Positions 12,136-23,367 of a stretch of 64,000 nt of DNA are shown in pieces. Below the pieces are notes generated by a model. It searched no databases and was not told where the DNA came from. It saw only the letters and a list, made by a program, of their open reading frames with translations. Source of the DNA: Alisma plantago-aquatica (lineage: Eukaryota > Streptophyta > Magnoliopsida > Alismatales > Alismataceae). The stretch spans positions 524,208,803 to 524,272,802 of the forward strand of contig OY856409.1 of assembly GCA_963693085.1 (NCBI GenBank), written 5' to 3'. Every line of letters starts with the position of its first letter. The stretch's first letter is position 1. The position numbers were made by a program, and so were the translations under genes.

Positions 12136-14400
12136 AAAAAGGAATTTTGTCCCCAAAATTCAAACTTAATCAGGTTAAGGTGAATGATAAATCATATTAT
12201 CCTCAATCATTAGGTCTAGCGACCTTTCTTAGATAGGTTTTAGCTATATTACCCTTAATTACTTTTATGGATGTGAAAATTTCTCATATTTCTATGAGGT
12301 TGGAACCCAGATTTAATCCAAGGGCGTATCCATATCCTCATTCATTGCATGATACTATTAGTTGGAGATTACATTTTCACTTTGTGATTAATTTTCCACT
12401 TGGTTATTGTATTTTCACATATGTCTCAAACCTATTTATCATTATTCATCTATATTCATGTAAGGGAGAAGTGACACCCTAAAACCCTAGATCATGTCAT
12501 CAATTTCACCTTAGGGAACTCAGTATCACACACCACTTACATATTTCACATATGTCTACCCTATCTCTCAAACTCATAATTAGATGAAATATATATCTGG
12601 ATGCAACTCAAATACAAAGTTCATCCTACTATATGTGTAGATATTGTGTACCCAGACATTATTTATAATTTCAATTTGTTTGCTTGAACCATCCTTAATA
12701 ATGATACCAAACCATGAATACATTTTAACTCCATGAATTTTTCTTAAATTTACATAAAATCACGTGGATAGTGATTTTCCCAAAATTCTATAGTTTGTGT
12801 ACAACTCCCTACAAGATTTATTTCAAAAGTTGTAACATAACTTCTTATATTCCTTATATCTACATCTTATGTTTCATTAGACTTAGCCATTCCCTTAAGG
12901 TTTCTAGGGACATTGGTACCTTTAGAGTGATCTCCTCTTGACCCCACAACTCTCATGTACAATGGAGTGCCTTTCCCATTGACCCCTCAGGCCTTATGTA
13001 CTCGTGGAGGTTCTCCTAACACCATCGACCTTATATACACATGGGTTTCTTTCTCCTAAACTCAAAGGACTTATGTAATTAGGGAATGGTCACCTACTGA
13101 TCCTTTAGGTCTTATGTACCATTAACCATCCCTACTTAACCCTAGGGTTGGCTTTACAGTTCTGCCCTGCCTTGGTTTTATTCAGATGCCATAACTTTAT
13201 TTCATTTATCTTATTAACTACACCTTATTTTAGGATAAGGGTCTCCATTGTCTTTATAATTCTATATCCCATGACTCATCTTACCCAAGGAGAGTCTACG
13301 AATTAGATATCTTTCATATGAATCTATTTAATGAGTTATTTTCCATTACATTTTCTACTTGATATTTGTGTAACCTAAGTTTTGATTCTTATGTTCCATG
13401 GGTATTAGGCCAAATTCACACCCTTCTTTTGTAGGCATGGTGGCATTATGGCTTGTACACATTAGATGCATGATTACTACATTCCATCAATTCACATCAC
13501 TTTCCACCACATATTTACCCTGGTATTTCTCTAACCAAGGTTCTCACTTTAAATATATGTTGGTGGATTACGTCTCCAAATTATGAGGGACAACTTATTT
13601 TGGTTAGGTAGGGGTAAGGGATCCCATGCCTTGTGCCCATACCATCCCATCATATCTCGTTCCTTTATAGTTAGGTCCTTTGAGGATGCATAAGGTTACC
13701 TCAAATCTCAGGGTGAGGTTGGTTGACTCACCCTTGTAGTGGAGGTCCTAAACTTGAGTTTCTTCTTGGATTAGAATAGAAGGTTATGCTTTATAGCCAC
13801 AACCTGACTTGACAGGTTTGGCGTTATTCCTTAACCATATGTATTTACCCATTCTTGGGTTGACCTAGACCAGGTTGAGACACCACCACAAAAATTTGGT
13901 TGAGGGTCTTATATTTTTCATTATGTAACTACCAAATACTTATGGTTTATATATATTCAAAACATTCACATATATCATGCATTCTTTACTCTAGTACATT
14001 CATGGATGGGAAACTAGGGTATCTAATTTTTGGTACCCAAAACTAAATTACCAAAACCCATTGGATTTTATGTTTCCTTTACCCCTACTTAGGGTTTGTT
14101 TTTGTAGAGTTACTGTCTTCCTAGTTCCACTCCCATTACCCATGATTAGGTTTTAGTGTTAAGGTTAGGGATTGCACCCTATATTTTAGATTTTTATGTT
14201 TCCCTTGACAAACTAAAGATTTCATACTCTACTAGGTTATCCCACACAAGTTCTTCATGGACAACTGGGTTTTCCCACCCATATATAGGTCTTTTTCGGT
14301 ATATGCTCTTTGTAGAAGATCCTATATAACAATGAAATCATTTTCATAACCATATCATTATTTTAACATTATACATACATTCATTAATGAAGAATGCATT

Positions 14401-14691
14401 TGTAACACCTGGGCCCAGTTTCCAGGGCTCTAGTAGAGTTTCAGGAATGACGATTGGCCCCACAGACCACCACTAGCCTTAACTGCGCACTTTGTCCACA
14501 CTGACGCGCAAGCCAGGATCAACTTCCCGACTGGTCACCCATCCTAGTACTACTCCAAGCTGAGCACGCTTAACTATGGAGTTCTTTAGAGATGGGCTCC
14601 CGGAAAAGGAGGTGCACCTTGGTGATATGGGTAGTCCAATCATTCCCTTCAAGATCATTTTATCTGAGGCCTCAAATCCTGGGATGTTACG
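14401..14691 (-). repeat. Cassandra-2 LTR (3' LTR in element orientation)
   Basis: Starts TGTAACACC and ends GGGATGTTACG on the plus strand. The last base differs from the ...GTTACA of the partner LTR. Its length equals that of the other LTR and the 5S-like regions are nearly identical. Confidence 0.93.
14512..14635 (-). other. 5S rRNA-like block in Cassandra-2 LTR (copy 1)
   Basis: On the minus strand the block contains GAACTCCATAGTTAAGCGTGC and AGTAGTACTAGGATGGGTGACC, which match plant 5S rRNA. The polymerase III A-box equivalent (complement at 14564-14575) and C-box equivalent GGATGGGTGACC (complement at 14533-14544) look intact, whereas the 5' third is more diverged. It is an LTR component, not an rRNA gene. 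Confidence 0.9.
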
Positions 14692-14705
14692 ATCTCCCCC
14701 ACTTA
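14692..14705 (-). promoter_or_regulatory. Polypurine tract of Cassandra-2
   Basis: ATCTCCCCCACTTA on the plus strand gives a TAAGTGGGGGAGAT purine run on the element strand directly upstream of the 3' LTR. Confidence 0.85.
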
Positions 14706-14931
14706 GACTCTTGACGTCCTTTTCAAGGCTCAACTATATGGCCTCATAATCTGACCCCATTTCAGTGCAGACCCACAATGGCTCATGGACACCCAACTCC
14801 CGTCCACGACTACCAGCGCAAGGGCGGCTCCATCTTGTCTTTACGGATAGCCCTTTCCAACTTGCCTGGACCGCATGGCTCAAGACTGGCATGCCATGTC
14901 CATGTGGGCCCCACCTACTGGAGGGGTTATG

Positions 14932-14943
14932 GCTCTGATACCA
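14932..14943 (-). promoter_or_regulatory. Primer binding site of Cassandra-2
   Basis: GCTCTGATACCA is the reverse complement of TGGTATCAGAGC (initiator tRNA-Met) and lies two bases from the 5' LTR at 14946. Confidence 0.93.
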
Positions 14944-14945
14944 TT

Positions 14946-15236
14946 TGTAACGCTTGGGCCCACTGCCCAAGGATCTAGTAGAGTTTCAGGAATGACGACT
15001 GGCCCCATAGACCACCACTAGCCTTAACTGCGCACTTTGTCCACACTGACGCGCAAGCCAGGATCAACTTCCCGACTGGTCACCCATCCTAGTACTACTC
15101 CAAGCTGAGCACGCTTAACTATGGAGTTCTTTAGAGATGGGCTCCCGGAAAAGGAGGTGCACCTTGGTGATATGGGTAGTCCAATCATTCCCTTTAAGAT
15201 CATGTTATCCGAGGCCTCAAATCCTGGGATGTTACA
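14946..15236 (-). repeat. Cassandra-2 LTR (5' LTR in element orientation)
   Basis: Starts TGTAACGCTTGGGCCC and ends GGGATGTTACA on the plus strand. It is 291 bp, the same length as its partner, with a second 5S-like block. Confidence 0.93.
15057..15180 (-). other. 5S rRNA-like block in Cassandra-2 LTR (copy 2)
   Basis: Same sequence as the block at 14512-14635, offset by 545 bases, with the C-box equivalent complement at 15078-15089 and the A-box equivalent complement at 15109-15120. Confidence 0.9.
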
Positions 15237-15592
15237 GCATTTATCCTAGTTCTTCTCAAAACCCTAACTTGAGATGAGGAGGGAAGTGCATTTCAGGTTT
15301 TATTAAGAAAATAAATGAGAAGAGGATGAAACTAGAGATGAGAAAACGTATGGAAATATTATCTCAAATAAACCCTATGTTGTGTCTAGGTAGGTATCAC
15401 ATTGGCTCAGGGATTCCTCATATACCAACTTCATGGTGTGGAAAACAATTTTTCTTGCCCCAAAAGTAGTGGTCCTTTATAGACACCATTGCCATTATGT
15501 TATTCCCTATTGACCCTCCTTATAATAATTCTAGGGATCATATAAAATTATGAACAATAAGTGTCATTATAAACATGGACTCTAATGAAAAA

Positions 15593-15714
15593 TGTAAGAA
15601 CCACCACTTTCGAGTATCCCCTAATTAAAAGAGGCCATGAAATTGAGAGTTGTTACCTTAAATTTCCATAATTCTGGTTCAACAAATAAAAAATAATCAT
15701 CAATTATTATCCAT
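15593..15714 (-). repeat. 5' LTR of gypsy D, first segment (broken by LINE-1)
   Basis: TGTAAGAACCACCACTTTCGAG... matches 9180-9300 of the 3' LTR. The match is broken after the 15-base stretch 15700-15714, which recurs at 63381-63395 as the LINE-1 target duplication. Confidence 0.85.
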
Positions 15715-15860
15715 TATAAAAAAATTATTTTTTGGTAAATCTTGTCTCGCGTTTGACCCTCCTTGCTCTTGGTTTGGTGTGTAGTCATTCCTTGATACCC
15801 GAGGGTTCTCTCTCTTGCAAGTTCCATGAGAAGATTTTCTCTCTAGAATAGTCTCTAGGC

Positions 15861-16503
15861 ATGGCGATGGATCTAGTTGATAGATTTGCAAGGATGCGGC
15901 TGAAAGATAAGGAAGAGGAACTGATAGATGGTGTAGCTACTGGGAAGGAGGAATATGATTGCATGGAACTTGCATCGGTTTCTATATTGTTAACAGATCA
16001 GTGTTACAATTTATGGGCTATGAACCATACCCTAACACAAGCATGGGGGTTGAAAGAGAAGGTTCTTTTCAAATAACTCAAAGGAGAGGTATTCATTGTT
16101 CAGTTATTCCATTGGATGAGCAAGTAGAAGGAGATCGGTAGAGTTTATTGGTACTTTGACAACATATTGGTCATATTCAAGGAGGTATGTTAGGAGGAAT
16201 AACTGGCATAAATCATCATCAACCAGAGTTCTTTCTAGTTAAGGATTTACAGATTGTCAATGGGATATAGAGGTGAAGGCATTGTACCTAAACTTACATG
16301 TCGAGTTTGAGAAGTACTACAAGTAGATTAGTGTAGACTGGGATGGGAAGCATAGATCAGAAATTGAGTCATGATTGATGTCACAAAACCTTTGAAATGG
16401 ATTCAGAAGATCAGGGTGAAAGTGGGAGTGATCGCAGATTTAGAAGTAAAATATGGAAGACACATAAACTTATAGTTCTCATCGAGTCTCCTTGGGCATG
16501 TCA
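15861..16503 (+). pseudogene. LINE-1 ORF1, N-terminal part (DUF4283-like, gag-like)
   Basis: The start MAMDLVDRFARMRLKDKEEE followed by an ILLTDQCYNLWAMNHTLTQAWGLK segment matches the N-terminal domain found in ORF1 of plant L1 LINEs (E-rich start, 'L-LT-R-N--A---T---W-P-KG', then 'FHxxxDKxxV...W-FDN-LL'). A -KGEVFIVQ- and WYFDNILVIFKE segment follows in other frames. DVTKPLKW and a degenerate YGR...LLGHV segment correspond to the 'DV-KPL-R' and zinc-knuckle region. ORF1 is an RNA-binding protein of the LINE RNP. Several frameshifts and stops are present. The coding sequence is cut by element A at 16503, within the ...LLGHV motif. Confidence 0.75.
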
Positions 16504-18916
16504 TGTAACATCCCTCTACTATATTTAAAATTTTGGACCTTGATGTAATAATGAATACTTCATCTAAAATAATATATAGAGAGAAAATGAATTATATTTC
16601 TTCTTTTTCTTCTTTATGCATAAATCAATTCAATATATATGCAGAAACAATTATCACTCTTTCTCTATCCTCCAAAACTCCACAATCCTCAAATTTAAAT
16701 TTGTCACATGATTCTTGGTTGAGTCTTCAGTCAGACTCTCAGACCTAGAGTTTGTCGTGGGTCAGGGAGTCTCCTCCTCCACATGACTCCTCTTGGAAAT
16801 GGGACATTGTCATCTCTAAAAGATCTGGCTTCCCAATCCTAACCCTCCTTCCCTCTTTGCAAATCTTCATCATATGGAAATACTCTCAAAACATCCACCA
16901 CACCACTCTAAGAAGAACAGTCCCCAACTTCATGGTTTCCAACCCTGGACATCTGAATTGACAAGGGTTGTTCCTATTCCACTGAAACTTGACTTCTTAG
17001 ACCTTCAAAATATCACCAACCATCTGTCTATATAGCCAACCCATTAGAAACCTTCATAGAAATTTTGTGGCTAAATTATACCCTATAGAGTCCCTCACCA
17101 TTCCAATGACATGATCTCTGAGATTGACCTACCCTCAACCCTCTGATAGTTTATCATTTGCTAAGGTTCCTTTTTCTCCATCTTGATCATTAGAAAAGGC
17201 TTGGATCCAACTAATTCATTTGAAATGAAGGTGATATCATGTTTCCTTTTTCCCTCTTTTCTCTGTTGAATATGACTTATTTTAGAAATTCTCCTTGTTG
17301 GACCTCAATCAGTCTCATTTTCTTCCTTTCCACCTTTGATGATGTGTTCTATACATGCCCAAGTTTCTAGCTTCTCGTGGGCATGCTTCCAATGTGATCT
17401 TAAAATTTGACCACCTTGCCGGTAATGGAGGCGGAGTTTTCTTGTGTTCTTGACCTTGAAACCAGTCAAGGCTAGGCTTTCTAGAATCAGCAATGCATGA
17501 GGAACCTTGTGGTATGCTTTGTTTTCATTTATCTATGACAAAGTTGAGATCTAGATTGATAAATCTCATCTGTGTTTTTCATTGTTTCTCACATTCTTTG
17601 CATTTGAGAACAAAGATCAGAGGCTCTTGATTTCTAGTTTTGTCCCTCAATTTATGCAAATAGGGGGCCTTCTTGGTTTTTGCTCGCCTTCTTGGTTTTC
17701 ACATGCTCATAGGGGAGCTGGAACTAGGTCCAGCTGGTGAGATATTTGGATAGTGAATATTTACACATGTGTTTCCTTAATCTCTAATAGGCAGATTTTC
17801 TAGAAATTGATAATAAATCGATTATTACTCATAAAATTATGAAAAAATATGCATTGGAAATAGAAAAAAGATAAATTACAATAATACGATGTCTTTAAAG
17901 CCTAATTTGTCTGTAATTTATTAAAGAACCAAGTAACCCTGGGAAATTAGGTTGAATGTCAATAATTAATGAATGTTAATGGATTTAATAGGGAATTAGG
18001 GTTCAATCACCCTAGGAATGTGATTAGGATTTCATCAACCTAAGGAAAGTACTAGGATATTCTCTAAGAGAAAGGTATGTGGTCCATGTACTTTGACCAT
18101 AAGTATTTCATTGATTGGATATATGTATATATAATGAATGGTATGAATGTATTATATATTGATTCATTTGTTAAAAGTAAATGAATTTATAATGAATTGA
18201 ATGTCATGTCTTATTGTCAATAATTATGGTATCATCTTTCATGAACATTAAGAGAATAAGACTAAGTTTTAAGAGAAAAGCTTGAGTTTTTAAGAGAAAG
18301 ATAATGATAAAATATGACTTATATAAGATCCTCACTAGGAATCTTTTAGATAAAAACTAAGAGGGACTTGTTGCATAAGAGAAGAGGCACTTCGGTGCAA
18401 CCCAAGAGGTATTTCAGTGCATAAGATAAGGGGCACTTTGGTGCAAAACCCAAGGATTCTTATTTAGCTCAAGATAAAAGAAATGATTTAAAGGCACTTG
18501 CGTCCCTTTTTCAATGTTTAATTTTTAAATTCTATTTTCAGTTTACATGCTTTTTTAAATATATAATATGTTCAATTCCACTTACCAATGTTTTTGATGC
18601 ATGGATTGGGTGAGATGTCATAGGATTGGAGAAAGTTTAGAAGATAAAGCCATCTGACATCAAGGAGTAGCTTAAGGAACTTGGTGGGGTGTTAGCTATG
18701 CCTAGTTTAGATTTCTTATCAAGTTATGAGAAGAATGTATTAGTTTTAACTGTAAGTTTCATGTTATGAACTTAATATATGAGAAACTAAAATTGTATCA
18801 TGTGTTGGTTCAAATAAAATATATTTTTTTGTATCTATTGTCATGCTTGAAACATCCCCCTTGAGAATAAGGCTTCCACTCAATATTTGATATGTTTGAA
18901 AAAGTGGGGGTGTTTA
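16504..18916 (+). repeat. 5' LTR of element A (about 2.4 kb)
   Basis: Starts TGTAACATCCCTCTAC and ends around ...GTGGGGGTGTTTA, next to a primer site. It matches the split 3' LTR: 16690-17150 with 36060-36510, 17180-17510 with 42930-43275, 17520-18830 with 43280-44658. Near its end (18380-18460) GGCACTTYGGTGC-type motifs repeat. The short open frames in it are not genes. Confidence 0.8.
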
Positions 18917-19546
18917 TGTGGTATCAAAGCTAAAAATATAGTTGGACACTAGGTTTTTGTCATGATTTCCTAGTAATCTCTTACATCACTCCCTTGATGA
19001 TATCTGTTAACATATGTGTTAGGTATGGGAAATTATCAAATGTAGATCCTTAGTGTTAACTCTATATAGTTATTGGCATGTCCTCTTTTATTATCAATGG
19101 GCCAACTAATTGAGAATTTTAGAGGAAATTTCAAGAGAAAAAAAGGACTTATTATGCATATGTTATTCTTCTTGCTAGAATATGAGGTATGGGATATGTA
19201 TTCTACTAAGATCTTGAGCATTAGTTTAATGGGTTCTCACACCTTTAGGTTTGTATCTGGACAACATAGAACTAGATGTTCCACCAAGAGAGTTAATATA
19301 AGAGATTCAAATTAGGTAACCACCTAAACCTAATGCAATTAGATAGTAGAGACCAATGTTGAAAGTTGAATATGATGACATTAAGGGTTAAGTGAAGTTA
19401 ATGAAGAAGGTATGACCAAGTTCAAACCTTATCTTATGTTACATGGAAGTATCTATGTCATGGATGAGTATCACAATCTATGTAAAACCCTAAGGTGGGT
19501 AGTACTAAGAAACTTCAAGGAAAACATTTAATTAAGGTGGGTAGAA
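18917..19546 (+). other. Non-coding interior of element A with primer site and polypurine tract
   Basis: TGGTATCAAAGC at 18919-18930 differs by one base from the tRNA-Met primer site. The polypurine tract ATTAAGGTGGGTAGAA (19531-19546) leads into the 3' LTR. The 600 bases between encode nothing recognisable; the open frames at 19036-19315 overlap on opposite strands and lack domains. Confidence 0.75.
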
Positions 19547-19994
19547 TGGTAACATCCCAAATTTTTTATTATAGTAAGATTATATTTCATACAACATTTT
19601 TACCTCTAATTTATTTCAAATTTTGGACCATGATAAAAAAATGAATACTTCATTTAAAATAAGAAATATAGAGAGAAAATGAGCTATAGTTCCCCTTCTT
19701 GTTCAACTGTCACTGTAATCCTCAAACATAAAGGAAAACCCTAACTAATGGAGACTGAATTCAAAATATGAACTAAAGATGCAAACCTATTCTTTAGTAA
19801 TTAATTTAAAGAATCATTATTTTTTAAAATTATATTAATCATACAATATTTACAATAAGGTAACTAATCATTAATTGAACCTTAAATTTTGGAAAGTAAT
19901 TAATTAGGAATGTTTTAGACCCTAAGATACCTTGATAGTGAAAATTCGAGATCAAATTCACCTCATTTGACCATCTTGTTCTAGGAAAGTTTTG
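19547..19994 (+). repeat. 3' LTR of element A, piece 1
   Basis: TGGTAACATCCC followed by TTTTGGACCATGATAAAAAAATG and AATATAGAGAGAAAATGAGCTA matches the start of the 5' LTR (16504-16610). Copia C is inserted at 19994 with target site TTTTG (19990-19994). Confidence 0.75.
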
Positions 19995-20192
19995 TATATA
20001 GTCTGAATAAAATGAGAAACCTTTATTTGATATGTCAAAAACAAATACAATTATATCTCTTTTATGGTATAACATAGTAAGACAAAACTACAACTAGGAA
20101 ATATGGGATAAAAAAAGCTAAAGACAAGACACATCTACAACCCATAACAAAACAAGTAACATAGCATAATGCAATAAGAATATACACCAATA
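19995..20192 (-). repeat. 3' LTR of copia C
   Basis: It matches 35806-35993 (TTTATTTGATATGTC / TTCATTTGATATATC; ACTAGGAAATATGGGATAA / ACTAGGAAATATGTTATAA; CCCATAACAAAACAA in both) and is followed by the polypurine complement. Confidence 0.85.
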
Positions 20193-20637
20193 CTCCCCCA
20201 CAAACTGGAGCATCCATATCAACCATGCCCAGCTTGTCCACCATGGTAGTGAATCTGGCCTTGGGAAGAAGCTTTGTGAAGATATATGCTACATGACCAG
20301 AAGTGTGAGTATATGGAGTAGAGATATTGTCAAATAAGAGAACTTCTTGAACAAAATGGTAATCCACCTCAATATGCTTGGTGCACTCATTAGCTATTGG
20401 ATTGTTGGGAATGAATATAGCAGCCTTATTGTCACAATACATAGGAATAGAATTAGGGTTAGAAATGTCAAACTCCTTCATAAGACCATGGACCCACAAC
20501 ATTTCACAAGTAGTATGAGCCATAGCTTGATACTCAAGATTCAACACTAGAGAAGGGGACTACAATTGCTTTCTTGTTGTGCTAGGTAACTAGATTACCT
20601 CCCATAAAAGTAAAGTAACCAGAAGTAGATTTATGAT
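20193..20637 (-). pseudogene. Copia C RNase H C-terminal part
   Basis: On the minus strand 20547-20193 reads LEYQAMAHTTCEMLWVHGLM, then a PMYCDNKAAI segment, KHIEVDYHFV, and FTKLLPKARF followed by the MVDKLGMVDMDAPVCGG end. These are the copia RNase H landmarks (E of EY-AMA, D of CDNKAAI, H of KHIEVD). It degrades the RNA of RNA/DNA hybrids during reverse transcription. Upstream to 20637 it reads HKSTSGYFTFMGGNLVT, interrupted by a stop. The N-terminal half of this domain lies at 31193 onward, on the other side of gypsy G. Confidence 0.85.
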
Positions 20638-23332
20638 TGTCACGGATCCGTTCTTACCCTAATCCCAATCCCACTGTCCAAAAGGGAAGTGTTAGAGGGA
20701 TGAGAGCGCCCGTCCCTAAGTGGCCCAAAAATCACACACAGATAATATGCAAAAATGAAATAACATCCTTCTTTATTAAAATGAACCAAAACATTTAATA
20801 CATAAGGCCCGTAGGCAACAAGAAAGGAAAAAATATAAGAACTAGCCTACAACTACAACCCTTTTACAATTAGCTCCCATGTAGAGTCCATAAGATGTAG
20901 TAGTCTTTATTGCAGTAGATGCAAGAGTAGATGAATCTAGTTCCTTGCATGACCTAAAATCGAGAAAATCAAGACACAAAGTCAATGCAATTGCACTGTA
21001 CGCTATATAAAAACAAGTAAAGCAGTTTATAAGAAAAACTAGTATGCTTGACAGGACTTATGCTTCAAAACATTATCGAAAGATTTTCCAAAAAAAACAA
21101 AATGTTATTCAACACAAATTTTATTACGAATTTCCCATTATGTTGTAATTCAAGAAGCATGCTTATATTATTTTGGGAGACTCTACTACCCCAACGCGAT
21201 GGGGAGGTGACCAAGCTCCTTCTCATCATATGAGATAGGAGGTCTAAGTGCAAAATCCCCCCTTCGAAAGAAGGAGTTTTGCTTATATCCAATATCAACA
21301 TTATCAACTTTTCCAACATCATTATCAACATCAATATACGGGCAGTCATAATGGGTCTAGTGATTTAGATTTCAGGTTTCTCAACATATAATATAGAAGA
21401 AAAATGGAAGACTATTCATAGGGAACAATATTTCATCCAAATAACTAGCCAAGCATAGTTCAAGAGATACCAAAAAAAATATCATCATACAACCAAGGAG
21501 GAGGAGTATAATAGCGTACCTTTCTAAAAGAGTATTTGGAGTATAGATCCCAAGAGAGAGAGTAGATCAACCCTTTGAGTCATATCCTAGATCAAAATAT
21601 TGTATCAAGGGTCAAGATCATAGTTTAAAAAGATCATGCTTTGTTATTTGAGATTAGGGTTACATTTTCCTATTTCTACCTTAGGTTTAGGTCATCAACA
21701 ATATTCCCCAAAAGTCCAACAAATATTCAAGTATCAAACATGTTTCATGAATGGATGACCTTCCTAGGTATATTTAGGAATACATGTCAAGCCTAATTAT
21801 CAATATCATTATTCAAATATCTAGATCATTTCCAATATGAGATAGCACAGTTGGACTCAAAATTAGATTAGGGAGTCCTATGATTAAAAGGGGCCTTCTA
21901 GATTAAGGTAGAGGATCAATATATTAAGAATAAACCTTATTTCAAAGGATATGATTCATATTTTTAGGGTAAAGAGTTAAGAGGATTATATCTAACCCTT
22001 ATTTTGTCAAAAATGATTTGGTGTCTCAGAATGATCATTAGAAACAGGAATAAGAGTTTCTCCAAGATTGATCATCATATAAGATAATTAAATAGGCAAA
22101 GGAACAAGATCATGGCATATCAGTGATGAATATAGAGAATTAAGCTTCACAATATTTTTAACAGGTCAGTTGGATTTTTCTGATCAAAATGGACTATAAT
22201 TTCACTATTTTTGGAGCTACGGATCTCAAGATATCGTTTTTGCAAGATTTAAGTTATTTTCTGGAATTTAGTGTAGAGGGGCAGAATATACCGAAAATAG
22301 GGGGTCGTTGATCGTCGGTCCACCGTGTCTCGTGGAGAAGATCGGCGGCAGGGAGGAGCCGTGCTTCCAGTCACATGCCCATGGAAAAGGAGGACTTGCG
22401 CGCGATCAGTGGTCGTTGATCGGTGATGAGGACCAGCGTGAACCTCGATCTAGCGGTTGTTGTAGGTTGTCCCTAGCAACAGGATCCCGCCTGCGAGTAG
22501 GTTGCTCCGTGGCGGTGTAGCGGCCGGAGAAAAAGGGGGCGCGAGAGGGAGAGCACGGCACTAGGAGAGGAGGTTTCGTTCGTGATCGTGGGGGCGGGCT
22601 GACCTCAAAGGGGGTCTTATATAGATATTTGGGGGCCAGGCTTAGGGTTATTAGAGGGGGCGGCACACCACATGTGTCGGCTAGTTCCCTTGGCCTCCGA
22701 GCAGCAATTCCATCCAACTAAAATGTGTGGAAGCTTCGAGAAGGGCTGGGGGATTCATTGGTCATGTTATCGGGCGCAACAGGCGCGAAAAGATCGGTCG
22801 GGGTCGGGGCCAGGTGTCGGCTGGTCCATCGTGGACCTTTCCAAATCAGGCGCAAGGTAGGGGATGACCCCAGCGCCGTTGGATTAAGATCCAAGGCTGT
22901 TGGGTCAATCCTCCTTGCCCAGCGGCGCCCCAAGCTACAGATGGGTCGGGCCCAACAAGAAAAAGGGAGAAAAAGGTGGAAAAAGGCAAGGAAAACTAGG
23001 AAAAGGTAAAATTCTTAGAAAAATCGTATAAAATCATAGGAAGTTCAAATTGATCTCAAATTTGGACCATATCTTCAACATGAAGTGTAGAATAATGTGT
23101 ACAAGTTTGGAGACCAAAATATAAGGTTAACTAGTCAAACTCAAGAATTTTATCAAAGAGGTGTATTAAGTTAAAAAAAGGTGCTCAAGAGTGCATGAAA
23201 TTCATAGAATACTAAAGAATTTGATTTTGGGTATCTATATTGATCAAGGATTCAAAAGATATTATGAATGATCATTATAAAGGTGAAAGATAAATTAATT
23301 AATAGAAAAGAGGGAAAACTCACATTGTCACA
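20638..23332 (-). repeat. 3' LTR of gypsy G (2.7 kb)
   Basis: Bounded by TGTCACGGATCC and ...CACATTGTCACA on the plus strand. It contains a GC-rich stretch (about 22300-22980) around the TATA box. The small open frames there (22308-23009) exist on both strands and recur in the other LTR; they show no domain. Confidence 0.93.
22616..22626 (-). promoter_or_regulatory. TATA box of gypsy G 3' LTR
   Basis: TCTTATATAGA on the plus strand gives TCTATATAAGA on the element strand, in the context ATATCTATATAAGACCCCC; the same site occurs in the 5' LTR. Confidence 0.55.
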
Positions 23333-23345
23333 TCCTCCCCTCCTT
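23333..23345 (-). promoter_or_regulatory. Polypurine tract of gypsy G
   Basis: TCCTCCCCTCCTT (element strand AAGGAGGGGAGGA) lies directly against the 3' LTR, with TTTTGGGGACAAAATTC just upstream on the element strand. Confidence 0.9.
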
Positions 23346-23367
23346 ATAAGAATTTTGTCCCCAAAAT

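Larger units (their letters stand above)
14401..15236 (-). mobile_element. Cassandra-2, complete TRIM retrotransposon with 5S rRNA-derived LTRs
   Basis: A complete 836-bp element in minus orientation: two 291-bp LTRs (14401-14691 and 14946-15236), a 254-bp non-coding interior, primer site complement GCTCTGATACCA at 14932-14943, and polypurine complement at 14692-14705. The 5-bp target duplication GCATT is exact (14396-14400 and 15237-15241). Each LTR carries a 5S rRNA-like block, the defining property of Cassandra. It encodes no protein and must be mobilised in trans. The open frames over it are by-products. It sits inside the internal region of gypsy D. Confidence 0.95.
12124..15592 (-). pseudogene. 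Decayed internal region of gypsy D (contains Cassandra-2)
   Basis: From the polypurine tract at 12124-12135 to the LTR boundary at 15592. I see no intact gag, RT or integrase motif in any frame. A degenerate repeat with a core resembling CTTATGTAC recurs at 12940-13130. Next to the 5' LTR, CTCTAATGAA at about 15580 may be the remains of the reverse-complement primer site (intact: CTCTGATACCA). With Cassandra-2 removed only 2.6 kb remains, so this was either a deletion derivative or a non-autonomous element. Confidence 0.55.

Noticed and set aside
14512..15180. Two 5S rRNA genes in tandem
   Set aside because: The 5S-like blocks lie inside paired LTRs with primer site, polypurine tract and target duplication, and the 5' third of the 5S is diverged. 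They are Cassandra LTR components.
22308..23009. Small genes in the GC-rich region of gypsy G
   Set aside because: The same frames recur in the other LTR with differences, overlap on both strands and follow the GC bias.
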